Of a stretch of 64,000 nt of DNA, positions 34,490 to 44,745 are shown piece after piece. Below the pieces are notes generated by a model that saw nothing but the letters and a program-made list of their open reading frames with translations, ran no database searches and had not been told where the DNA came from. Both the position numbers and the translations under genes were made by a program. The number at the start of each line of letters is the position of its first letter. Position 1 is the first letter of the stretch. The DNA is from Glycine soja (taxonomy: Eukaryota > Streptophyta > Magnoliopsida > Fabales > Fabaceae): assembly GCF_004193775.1 (NCBI RefSeq), contig NC_041016.1:43945522-44009521 (forward strand). Direction: 5' to 3'.

Positions 34490-35395
34490 TTTAGTACATA
34501 ACTTATAACACTAAGTCATAACACTACACCTAACTCATAACCCTATACCGTAACTCATACACCCTACCCATAACCTAAGTCATAACCATTGACTCATAAA
34601 CCCTAACCCTAACTCATAGCCATGCACCTAACTCATTACCCTAAACCCTAATTCATAAACCCTACCCATAAAAATAAACAACTAACCCTAAACCCCATCC
34701 ACTAACCCTAAAAATCAACCACTAACCCAAAACACTAACCCCTCACCCTAAAAATAACTATTTAACCCTAAAAATAAACCACTAACCCTAAACCCTAAAC
34801 CACTAACCCTAAACCCCATCCACTAACCCTAAACCCCATCCACTAACCCTAAAAATAAACCACTAACCCTAAACCCCATCCGCTAACCCTAAAAATAAAC
34901 CACTAACCCTAAACCCCATCCACTAACCCTAAACCCCATCCACTAACCCTAAAAATAAACCACTAACCCTAAACCCCATCCGCTAACCCTAAAAATAAAC
35001 CACTAACCCTAAACCCCATCCACTAACCCTAAACATAAACCACTAACCCTAAAAATAACTTACTAACCCTAAACCCCATCCACTAACCCTAAACCCCATC
35101 CAGTAACACTAAAAATAACTAATTAACCCTAAACATAAACCACTAACCCTAAAAATAAACCAATAACCCTAAAAATAAACCACTAACCCTTAAAACTAAT
35201 TCATAAACCTAACCGTAACTCATAAACCTAAGTAATAAACCCTAAACTTAACTCATAAACCTAACCCTAGCCCGTAACCCTAACCCAAACTCATAACACA
35301 ACCCCATAACCCTAAAACCTAACTTATAAACACTAAGTCATAAACCTAACTCGTACTACAAATAACTCATAAACCCTAACCCTAACTTTGTATTT
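34490..35395. repeat. Telomere-like minisatellite between the two MULE genes
   Basis: Built mainly of 20-bp units CACTAACCCTAAACCCCATC (A) and CACTAACCCTAAAAATAAAC (B), with degenerate edges of TAACCCTAA and CATAACC words. Positions 34801-34900 and 34901-35000 are an identical 100-bp block with order A-A-B-A-B. The core CCCTAAA equals the plant telomere heptamer, but spacing is 20 bp rather than 7, so it is not a telomere tract. Confidence 0.9.
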
Positions 35396-35616
35396 GTCAA
35401 CTTTAATTTTGCTGTTTGACTTTATTTATTATTGTAGTTTGATGCGCGACATAAAAATAGTCATTATGGTGTCCGCGATGGTGATTCAATAACAAATGGT
35501 GATACAAAACGCAATTCCATAACAAATTCCATAACAAGTACAATGACATACCATAAATTAAGTCTGAAATTCAAATTACAAAGATACAAAACAAATTTCA
35601 AATAGAGACATCAAAA

Positions 35617-37878
35617 TCAGTCATTATGGTGTCCGTGATGGCGCGAGGATGTGCCACATGGTCGATCCCACCTTCGGGCTTGACGATCCGGATTTCTTCT
35701 TGCGCGCTGTCTCCGCCCTTGTTCCTCAGCCTCTGCAGAAAACTCGTGACGCAAATCAACACCTAATAAGTCACCCATTGCAGGGATTGCTCCGGGTACA
35801 TCCCATTGCTGACCTAATGGGGCATTAGGTGTTGCCATTGGGGCATCATGTTGCTGCGAAGGGGTCATGGTCGGCCATGAAAAATTAGGTTGTGTTTCCG
35901 CAACACCACCAAACGAATGTTCGCTTGCAGACATATCAGTGTCATGGCCTTCGAAAGGATACTGATACATCTGCGAAGGATACTGAGCAAATGTTGGTGG
36001 CGTGTAATACATTCCATGTCCACGCTGCTCCATATGTTGGGAAAAATCTTCCGCTTGAACAATCTCCCTTCGTCTGTCAAAACCTCGAGTTTCAACACTT
36101 GACTGAAGCATGTGAAACTGTTGTGGGGGAAATCGACGCTCTGATGCTGGACCATGTGCCACAGGCTCAGTGATCCTCTCTTGCTCTTGGGATAAAATCG
36201 CTAACTTTTCCACATATGGCACGAGATCATCAACTGTCCATGTGTTTCGCCCTTGTGGTGACACCATATACTGCAATGTCTCGGTAACTTCACCCTGCAA
36301 TTATTAGGGTAAGGAAATTAATGTCGATGCTTTAAAAAGTAAATTGAAGTTAAATAATTAAAAAGAAAGAAATACCAATGTAGCCGTGTTTGCATTGTTT
36401 GGGTCGATAAACATTTTTGTTTTGCGCCTATACCACACCATGTAATCCGAGTTAAAACTCAATAGGCCCTCTTGTCGAGCATAAACGTCGACCCTAAACT
36501 CAGCTCGATTATTCCACTAACTGATAAATGGGGCCAACAGCTGGAACCAATTTTCATCCATTTTGCCTTTCAGTGTTAGCCCGTGGACATTCCATGGTTG
36601 CGAAGGAGACTCCGGAATAGGTTGTTGCATTCCAAATTGTCGCAACACTCTATCCGGTTGGTGCCACTCTACAACATGGAAACAAATGAGTGGCACCACT
36701 GCGCACCACGCCATACTGCCAACCAAACAAATGGGAGGCAACATCGACATAACAGTTGCTGTGTAAGGCTCCCACAGAAACTGCATACAATAACACAATT
36801 GTTAATTTATCTTAAACCATGACATTTTATTTATTATTTAACAAATACATGATGATCTTGTTACCTCATGTCGTTTCATGATATCCAATTTGCGACGGAA
36901 AACTATTAGATCATCATTGCCAATATGTTGGTTTCCACGTCGCAGCCACCTACAAAAAAAATATGAAATAATTAGTGCCGACGCATTACATTATTGATTA
37001 TTTTCAAATGAAATTTTTTTAAAAAAAACTAACCTGTGTCCGAGTGGTTTGTTTTCCATTATAGGAGGAGTTCTCTTTGGAGCCAAAGTCGTGCAGCGTT
37101 CCCATGCCCACATTTGGATTAAGATGCACATACCTCCGATTGATTTTATTTTGTAATCAGTGGCGCTGCACATCTCTCTGTATAAATAAGCAAGCACGGC
37201 AGGTCCCCATGCATACGTGCTGCACTGTTCAAAGTCCCGTAAAAATTGGAGGTACCTTAGGGAAACTTTACTGCTGCTTTTGTCAACAAATAGAACTCCT
37301 CCTATGAATCTGAGGATCCATGCACGGGTAAACCTTTGTAATTGTTCTACGTTCCCGTCATGGATATTTATTTCTGAAAAATGGTGAGCCAGCCAACTTA
37401 ATTTGACCACACTGCCTTGAAGTTCACCTTCCTGTGGTCTGACTCCCAATAATTCTTCACACAATTCAGCCCAATCAAGATTAGTCTGACCAATTAATGG
37501 TGCCCCCTCAGTATGAAGACCTAACAACACTGACACATCTTGAAGAGTAATCGTAGCCTCTCCGCATCTCAAGTGAAACGTGTGTGTCTCGGGCCTCCAT
37601 CTTTCAATCAAGGCTGTAATTAATGAAGAATTAATTTTCAGGTACCCCATTTTCATTATCCAATAGAATCCTGATTGGCGAAGCAGAGGAATAATTTCCT
37701 CTGGTATTTCTTCTTGTCCTTGATAGATGGGTACAGCTCGTCTGATATGTAACTTCCTGTCTGGTTCTCCATTCCAAACATGTTCGGAAACATGTTTAGG
37801 TTGCAGCCATAAAACGTCTCCATCTATTGGACCAGACTTAATGTGTATACCAGATGAAGATGAGGATGAAGATGCCAT
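35617..37878 (-). pseudogene. Plant mobile domain (PMD, MAIN/MAIL1-type) gene of the MULE, one stop
   Basis: Coding exons on minus: 37878-37034, 36949-36865, 36780-36376, 36294-35617, all GT-AG, joining in phase to 671 codons. ATG 37878 (MASSSSS) is used rather than 37920 because a splice acceptor at 37884-37885 lies between them. The PMD covers residues ~40-400: LLRQSGFYWIMKMGYLKINS, ALIERWRPETHTFHLRCGE, ITLQDVSVLLGL, WLAHHF, RAWILRFIGGVLF, YAWGPAVLAYLYREM, FLWEPY. The C-terminal third is low-complexity and basic (QGRRQRARRNPDR). TAG at 36517-36519, codon 398, interrupts the frame just before WNNRAEFRVD; the frame is open on both sides. Arabidopsis PMD proteins MAIN and MAIL1 act in silencing and gene control; a role here in controlling the element is inference. 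Confidence 0.82.
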
Positions 37879-37883
37879 TAATA

Positions 37884-39277
37884 CTGTAAAGTAAAATGTA
37901 ATACAAAAAATTAACAACAAAAATTGTACATTAAAAAAATTAACTACATTTGAATAAATGCTTTAAAATACTCTACAAATAAAAAAATTACAAACTTAAT
38001 AGCTACACCAATTAAAATAAATGACCAACTTAAAATACATAAATTTGTTACACGTACAAAAATTTAACACAAAAAAACTTAAAATACTACCTAAAATACT
38101 TTACAAATAACAAAATTAAAAATTACATAGCTACACAAATTTAAATAAATTACCAAATTAAAATACATAACAAAATTAAAAATTTAAACACGTACATAAA
38201 TTTAACACAAAAAAACTTAAAATACTACCTAAAATACTCTACAAATAACAAAATTAAAAATTAAATATGTACAAAAATTTAAATAAATGACCAAATTAGA
38301 AATACATAACAAAATTAAAAATTTAAATACGTACATCAATTTAATACAACAAAACTTAAAATACTACCTAAAATACTATACAAATAAGAACATTAAAAAT
38401 TAAATAGCTACAAAAATTTAAATAAATGACCAAATTAAAAATACATAACAAAATTAAAAATTTTAACACTTACATAAATTTAACAAAAAAAATTAAAATA
38501 CGACCTAAAATACTCTACAAATAACAAAATTAAAAATTAAATACCTACACATATTTAAATAAATGACCAAATTAAAATAAATAACAAAATTAAAAATTTA
38601 AATACGTATATAAATTTAACACAAAAAAACTTAAAATACAACCTAAAATACTCTACAAATAAGAAAATTAAAAATTAACATACCAACATAAATTTAAATA
38701 AATGACCACATTAAAATACTTACATAACAAAATTATAAAATAAAATACGTACTTAAATTTAACACAACATAACTTAATTTACTAACTAAAATACTCTACA
38801 AATAACAAAATTAAATATTAAAATATCTACATAAATTTAAATAAATGACCATATTTTTTTTCCAATTATTAAAATTTAAATTAAATAACATATATTATAC
38901 ACAAAAAATGGCATTAAATCAAAAAATTAAACAACATACATATATAAAATTAATAAAATATCATATATTTCAGTAAAAACTATAAATAAGTCAATTAAAT
39001 AATATCCACTGTCTAACTAAAACTAAAAATACCATATATAAAATACAAATAATATCATACAAACATAATAAATCTAAACCAATTAATAATAATATAACAG
39101 CTGAAATTAAGGTACAAATCATTTTATCACAAATAATAACATATGAATTTAAAATCAACTAACCTACAACTAACGTATAAAATAATAATATACCAACTCA
39201 AATTTGTAACATATACTACTTAAAATTTAAAAGTTCCAGCTAATATCAACTAAAGTTGCAAGTTAAGAAAAACTTAC
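37884..39277 (-). repeat. 5'-UTR intron of the PMD gene with ~138-bp tandem repeats
   Basis: Donor GTAAGT (complement at 39272-39277) and acceptor ACAG at 37884-37887, five bases before the ATG. Inside, CTAAAATACTCTACAAATA recurs near 37963, 38091, 38229, 38368, 38505, 38643 and 38786, a period of 137-143. It mirrors the repeat-filled intron of the transposase gene. Confidence 0.65.
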
Positions 39278-39585
39278 CAATTTGAGCAATCACTTAACAG
39301 CAATACAAGAGCAACCACTTAAGAAGAGAAGAGAAACTACTTAGGAGAGAGTTATTGTCCTACAAAAATAAACAAACGTATCAAATAAAATTAAGTTAAC
39401 ATATATAGTTATATAACATAATAATATTTATCATTGATAAATACTTACTAAACAGAAAACACAAGAACAAAATAACAAGAAGGCTGGAAGAACTTATGAG
39501 GAAGAATATCAAAGAAGAAAGAAGTGCAAGGAAGGTGCTGTGCTGTGATGAAGAACGAGCTTCTTCTTTTATAAGGGAAAGAGGC
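39278..39585 (-). promoter_or_regulatory. PMD gene promoter and non-coding first exons
   Basis: A minus-strand TATA box (CTTATAAAAGAAG, complement at about 39563-39576) is followed by a first exon ending at GTAAGT near 39447, a short intron with acceptor at 39360-39361, and a second non-coding exon 39359-39278. Confidence 0.5.
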
Positions 39586-39603
39586 TGATTTGTTTAAATC
39601 AAG

Positions 39604-39867
39604 CAAACCGCCATTCGTACTGGCGGTTCCTTCTCAATGCAAATTGCCAGTGGTGCTGGCGATTCCAAGCAATGCAAGTTGCCATTCGTACTGGCGATTC
39701 CAGGCCACTGCACCACCTGCGCCACTGCTGCACCTGCGCGCCTAGACCCTAGCCTCAGCCTAGGAACTCGCCAGTCAAACTGGCAGTTCCCTATGCATGG
39801 CTATGTCGCCATTGCAACCAGCGACTCCTTCAGAATCACCAAACTCGCCAGTGGTACTGGCGGTTTG
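39604..39867. repeat. Right subterminal palindrome cluster
   Basis: Six hairpin motifs: 39604-39630 (CCGCCATTCGTACTGGCGG), 39640-39666, 39675-39701, 39764-39790, 39802-39828, 39840-39867. Loops fall into a few types (TTCGTAC, GTGGTGC, GTCAAAC), some shared with the left cluster. Confidence 0.7.
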
Positions 39868-39907
39868 GGTGCGTATGCATGCATGCCACGTAAAAAAACA
39901 GCCCCAT

Positions 39908-39980
39908 CGTGCAAATTTTTTTAAAAAGACCCCATCTGGGGAAATATTTTGTAAAAGAACCCCAGATGGGGAAATTTGCC
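39908..39980 (-). repeat. MULE right terminal inverted repeat
   Basis: Inverse of 29707-29779, ending GGAAATTTGCC before the target repeat. Confidence 0.9.
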
Positions 39981-39990
39981 GCATGAGCTA
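39981..39990. other. Right target-site duplication of the MULE
   Basis: GCATGAGCTA, identical to the left copy. Confidence 0.9.
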
Positions 39991-40054
39991 CACTTACACG
40001 GTTTCTTGAGGACAGATAATTTAAATGAGAAAGAATTAATGTGGGAGAAAGTTC

Positions 40055-40162
<108 letters not shown>

Positions 40163-40261
40163 AGAGGGGGAGAGGAGATATTGAGATGAACATTCTAGAT
40201 TAGTTGATAAAAATTTGATTTAGAAAGTATTTTCTGCAACAATTTTGTAAAACATATAGAG

Positions 40262-40615
40262 TGTGAATGTGTTTTCTCTCACACACACATACACACACAT
40301 GTTTGCTTCCAGTTCAAGTAAGAACAATGTGTTCTTCCTCTCACCCAATGAACAATGCTATCAAGCCTGTGAAATATTTCACTTGAGATTTCAATCTCCC
40401 TCTCTCAATGCAGTTACAAATTTCTCTCTTTTACAGAAACTGAAATCAATATTAACTACCACTAGAATTGGTTTAAGCTATATATAGATGCTTCAACACT
40501 TTAACTGTAAAAACATAAAACAATTAACAAGTGATTGGTTAATTAGAAACTAACCAATTAACTTGTAACTAACTATTAGCAACTAACTAACTTGATATTT
40601 GGACCAATTACAACA
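40262..40615 (-). repeat. Copia 3' LTR
   Basis: Matches ~44030-44325 along CTCTCACCCAATGAACAATG through TTGGACCAATTACAACA. The left (outer) limit is estimated from TGTGAATGTG. Confidence 0.7.
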
Positions 40616-40678
40616 ATTCTCCACCTTTGTTTAATATCAAGTTACATACACTAGTGGTTACAACATCAAACATTTACA

Positions 40679-42591
40679 TCAAAAAAACATCAAACACTTA
40701 TAGCCTTGTTCTCCTTCTTTGGCTCCACCATAAACCAACACTCTACTTAGAGAACCTTTTATATATCTGAGTATCCGCTTTAGGGCCTGCCATTGTGCTC
40801 TTTTAGGATTGGACATGAACCTGCTCACTAGACTCACAACATGAGCTATGTCAAGCCTTAAAGACTCTACTAAATTTTCATATGGAACATTATCCATATA
40901 GTTTACTTCTTCAGTTGTCTTAGGGATTGATATGCACTCAACTTGAACTGTTGACACAATGCAGTGATGACTGATTTCAAGTTTGTTATTCCAAACTTCT
41001 CCAGCACCTTCTTTAGATATGATTCTTGAGACAAATGAGAGTTCCTTTTCTTTTGTTTCTCTTAATTTCCATGCTCGAGATTTTACTTGTTGCCCTTAAG
41101 TCTTTCATCTCAAATTCCCTATTCAATTCACCTTTGACCTTGTTAATTTCAAGCTTGAAATTGCTCGCAATCAAAATGTCATCAACATACAACAATAAAA
41201 TCACAAATGTTCCCATAGCTGGTAATCTAAAATACACGCAATGATCATATTGACTTCTTTTGAACTAGATGTGAGACATGAATTCATCAAACCTTTTGTT
41301 CCATTGCGTAGGAGATTGTTTTAGGCCATAAAGTGACTTCTTCAATCTACAGACATAATTCTCTTTGCCTTTCACTACAAACCCTTCAAGTTGCTTCATC
41401 AAAATAGTTTCCTTAAGCTCTCTATACAAGAAAGCAGTTTTGACATCCATCTGCTCAAATTCTATATCAAGTTTTGTTACTAAGGCCAATAGCAATCTTA
41501 TTGATCTATGTTTTACAACAGGTGAGGAAACCTCATTGTAGTCGATTCCTTCCTTCTGAGTGAAACCTCGAGCAACCAAGCTAGCCTTTAATCTTTCAGG
41601 TTCAACACCAAGAATTCCTTCCTTCCTTTTATAGATCCATTTGCAGCTAACCAACTTTGAGCCATGAGGTTTTCTAATCAACTCCCAAGTGTTGTTGTCA
41701 TGAAGAGACTTAATCTCTTCATTCAAGGTTGTCAACCATTTTCCTTTTTCTTTGCTAGCAAGTGCCTCTTCATATGATTTTGGTTCTTCTTCCAAGACCT
41801 TACTTGCAGAAATGAATGCAAAAGCTATCAAATCAGCATATCCATACCTCTTAGGAACTTTAGTTTCTATTCTTACTCTATCACTAGCTAATTGATAATT
41901 GTCTAGCTCTGATGTTTGTTGCTCAGATTCATCATCATCTTCATTAGATAGCAAGTAATTTTCTACAACTTGATCACGCTTTCTTATCTGCTCCACCTTA
42001 AAGTTCACTCTCTAAGATTCAGTCTCATCTATATCACTTGTGCTTGGTTGTGAGATCAAATTTGTCTTAATAAGCCATGATATTCTCATTGAACACAACA
42101 TCACGACTTATAAGACATTTCTTATGCCAGGTTCTAAACACCATAGCTTGTAGCCTTTCACACCTTCTAGATAACCCAAGAACATACACTTTATTGGTGT
42201 AGGATTCAACTTATCCTACCTAATATGAGCATAGGCAACATAACCAAACACTTGAAGCTGATCTAACTTTGGAGGATGGCTTGACCAAATCTCTTCTACT
42301 GTCTTCATGTCAAAATTTGTGGAATAACATCTAGTAATCAGATAGGTTGCAATCACAACAGTTTCTGCCCAAAATGTCTTAGGCAGATGTGCACTTAACA
42401 ACTAGCAATTCTGAATTTTCTCCTTTGAACATATACCCTATATTATCTAATTCACCAAGTGAAATTAAGTTTCTCTTAAGATTAGGTACATACCTTACTT
42501 CTGTAAGCAGCCTTTCATTGCCATCATGGAGTTTGAATTGAATTAATCCAATACCAGCAATCTTACTAGACTTATTGGCACCAAGGAACAC
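40679..42591 (-). pseudogene. Copia pol remnant (protease, integrase end, reverse transcriptase)
   Basis: On minus from high to low: protease/linker region with TEVRYVPNLKRNLISLGELD (42591-42379); end of integrase with HLPKTFWAETVVIATYLITR and GYVAYAHIR (42401-42216), the DDE core being absent; then reverse transcriptase with HGSKLVSCKWIYKRK, LVARGFTQKEGIDY, MDVKTAFLYRELKE, SLYGLKQSPTQWNKRFDEFM (42008-41265) and LLLYVDDILIAS with the catalytic YVDD (41237-41013). The RNase H part (40957-40679) is frameshifted. Reading is broken by stops between all blocks. Confidence 0.85.
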
Positions 42592-42699
42592 AAATCCTTC
42601 AGTTTGTTCACATAAATCTTCAAACCAAGATCTGTTTCAGGTCATATGCCAGGAACATCCAGAGTCCATGATCCATTATGTTTCTAGACTGCTATTACA

Positions 42700-43995
42700 C
42701 ACCATTAAAACTTCTGATATCTCATAGTTATCATGAACATTGGCAACATCTCTTAGGTCGTTTTGCCTGTCATTCCCACCATTGGTTTTCTGTCTTTCAG
42801 GACAATACTTTTTGGTGTGGCCTTCCTTTTTGCAGTAGTAGCATATGATATTAGGAACATTCCCTCCATCATTTTTCTGTTAAGATTTGGTCTTCTTCTT
42901 ATCACCTTTATTCTCTTTCTTGTGAGATTTTCCCTTCACTACTAACCATTCACGCATAGAGGAAGCCTTCAAATCTTTCCTCTCATTTAACTCCTTGGAG
43001 TTCAATGTTGCCTGCACTTCTTCAAGAGACAGTGAGTCTCTTCCAAACATTAGTGATTCCTTGAAGTACACATGGGATCTTGGTAAAGAACACAACAGTA
43101 GCAAAGCTTGGTCCTCATCATCGATAATAACACCAATATTTTTCTGATCAAGAATTAGTTCATTAAACATATCCAATTGTTCAACTATTAATTTATCCTC
43201 TTGCATCTTAAATGAATAAAGGGCTTGCTTTAGATATAATTGATTTACCAAAGATTTATTCATGTACAAATAGTTGAGCTTTGTCCAAACTAGACATGAC
43301 AATGGGGCGAGGCGAGGACGGGTATTGTCTCCCCAATCCCCGACCCTGACTCCGCCAACATGTTCTCATACCCGTACCTGATACCCGACAGGTTAAAATT
43401 TATTATCTCATCCCCGTACCCATTGGGTATCGGGTATTCCAGACCTCGTCCCGTACCAAATTCAAATTAGAAAAATATTTTTTTTGTAAAGAAAATATTA
43501 AAAATTTGATTTTAGAAAAAAATAAATTGATTGTTAAACATTTATTTTTAACTACTTATATGTTAATAAATTTACTATAGCGCATGTGTCTACAAAAATC
43601 GTTAAGAAAAGAATATTAAATTATGTAAAAAATTTAAAATAAAATTAACTAGTATTAAAAAAATTTAATTGTTCAAGGCGGGTCCGGGTTCGGGGTCGGA
43701 ACGGATGTAGTAATCTCATACCCGTACCCGTATCTGACTTTTGGTTATCGAGAAAAATCCAAACCTAAACTCATACCCAATCAACTTAGGTATTACCCGT
43801 CAAAGTCGGGACGATTTCAAACGGGTACTCACGAGTACGGATTTTCTTGCCATGTCTAGTCCAAACTCCTACAACAGTCTTCTCTTTTGAGACTTGTGTA
43901 ACCACTTCATCTCCAAGACTCAGATAATCACACTATGGGCTTTCTCCAACAACACTTTCTTATCTTTCTCAACCATTGAATTTTTTAGCTTTGCT
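42700..43995 (-). pseudogene. Copia gag remnant split by a hAT insertion
   Basis: The open part 43302-42880 has LYSFKMQEDKLIVEQLDMFN and LLCSLPRSHVYFKESLMFG, typical of the UBN2-type gag. After a stop at ~42880 a CCHC knuckle (CYYCKKEGHTKKYC) follows near 42800. The N-terminal part (VEKDKKVLLEKA...) lies at 43870-43975, beyond the 568-base insertion. Confidence 0.75.
43291..43858. mobile_element. Non-autonomous hAT element (568 bp)
   Basis: Ends TAGACATGACAA and TTGCCATGTCTA are inverted repeats with one mismatch, and GTCCAAAC flanks both (43283-43290 and 43859-43866), a perfect 8-bp target duplication as hAT elements make. Both halves are rich in CCCGTACCC-like words around an AT-rich centre. 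No ORF is present. Confidence 0.9.
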
Positions 43996-44029
43996 TCTCC
44001 TTCAAGCAGACCCTATTGTACCAAGAGAG

Positions 44030-44325
44030 ACACACACACACATGTGCTCTTCCTCTCACCGAATGAACAATGCTATCAAGCCTTTGCTTTCACTTGAGAG
44101 TTCAATCTCCCTCTCTCAATACAGTTACAAAATTCTCTCTTTTACAAAAGCTGAAATCAACACTAACTACCACTTAAATTGGTTTAAGTTATATATACAT
44201 GCTTCAACACTCTAATTGTAAAAATAGAAAACAGTTAACAAGTGATTGGTTAATTAGAAATAAACCAACTAACTTGTAACTAACTCTTAATAACTAACTA
44301 ACTTGATACTTGGACCAATTACAAC
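44030..44325 (-). repeat. Copia 5' LTR
   Basis: Pairs with 40262-40615. A (CA)n tract lies at its inner edge and makes that border uncertain. Confidence 0.7.
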
Positions 44326-44639
44326 GGTGATCCTTTTGAAAATCCAAAATCTAAAGATTGAGGCTGATGCATATGTGAGGAAAATAATCAATAGAGAAAG
44401 AAAAGTTCATCCTCAATCCTTCTTTTAACACTTAGGAGTTAGAAGTTGAGCGCGAGGAAAGTCTTATCCACAATTTTAAATGAAAGAATGAAGTAAGGAA
44501 TTCTTTTTATGATTTTAACTCTTGCACTCCACTTTTTACTTTTATTTTTATTACGTTAAAAGTAGTTGCATTAATTTCACCTACTCAAATTTTCATTATT
44601 TTTTTTTTATCTCTATTTGATCGTATCATATAGTGTGGG

Positions 44640-44745
44640 TTCACGTGAAACAAATAGCATTGCGGATAGTTTAGCTGCCTAGGGTGCCTTGCATATGGTT
44701 GTAGATAGTAGATGAAATAATCTCCAAACTTTGTTTTGGAGTTCT
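44640..44745 (+). pseudogene. C-terminal tail of a retroelement RNase H domain
   Basis: Plus strand reads RETNSIADSLAA-stop-GALHMVV, matching the 'REaNxxADxLA..G' end of RNase H domains in plant LINE-type elements. One stop codon interrupts it. Upstream sequence to 44330 may be more of the same domain but is too decayed to place. Confidence 0.5.

Larger units (their letters stand above)
29707..39980. mobile_element. Mutator-like element (MULE), 10.27 kb, transposase plus PMD gene
   Basis: Both ends begin GGCAAATTTCCCCATCTGGG reading inward and match for about 70 bases with few differences. A perfect 10-bp direct repeat flanks them. Inside, in order: left palindrome cluster, promoter and 5'-UTR intron, four-exon MURA transposase (+), telomere-like minisatellite, four-exon PMD gene (-), its repeat-filled 5'-UTR intron and promoter, right palindrome cluster. 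The perfect target repeat and uninterrupted transposase frame suggest recent movement. Plant MULEs that carry a PMD gene beside the transposase are known; whether this family is described cannot be judged from sequence alone. Confidence 0.92.
40262..44325 (-). mobile_element. Defective Copia element with both LTRs
   Basis: The LTRs at 40262-40615 and ~44030-44325 are about 90 percent alike by eye. On minus the 3' LTR starts TGTTGTAATTGG right after a purine run (GGTGGAGAAT); the 5' LTR start is mutated to CG. Between them, in minus order, lie gag, a protease-region piece, an integrase end and reverse transcriptase. The integrase core is deleted and several stops are present, so it is not autonomous. 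A hAT element is inserted in gag. The outer left border is approximate and no clean target repeat was found. Confidence 0.8.

Noticed and set aside
34490..35395. Interstitial telomere or chromosome end
   Set aside because: The spacing is 20 bp with non-telomeric filler, and the tract lies wholly inside a transposon with intact ends.
36517..36519. Possible programmed stop readthrough in the PMD gene
   Set aside because: The bases after the TAG (TGG) do not match known plant readthrough contexts; a plain nonsense mutation is simpler.
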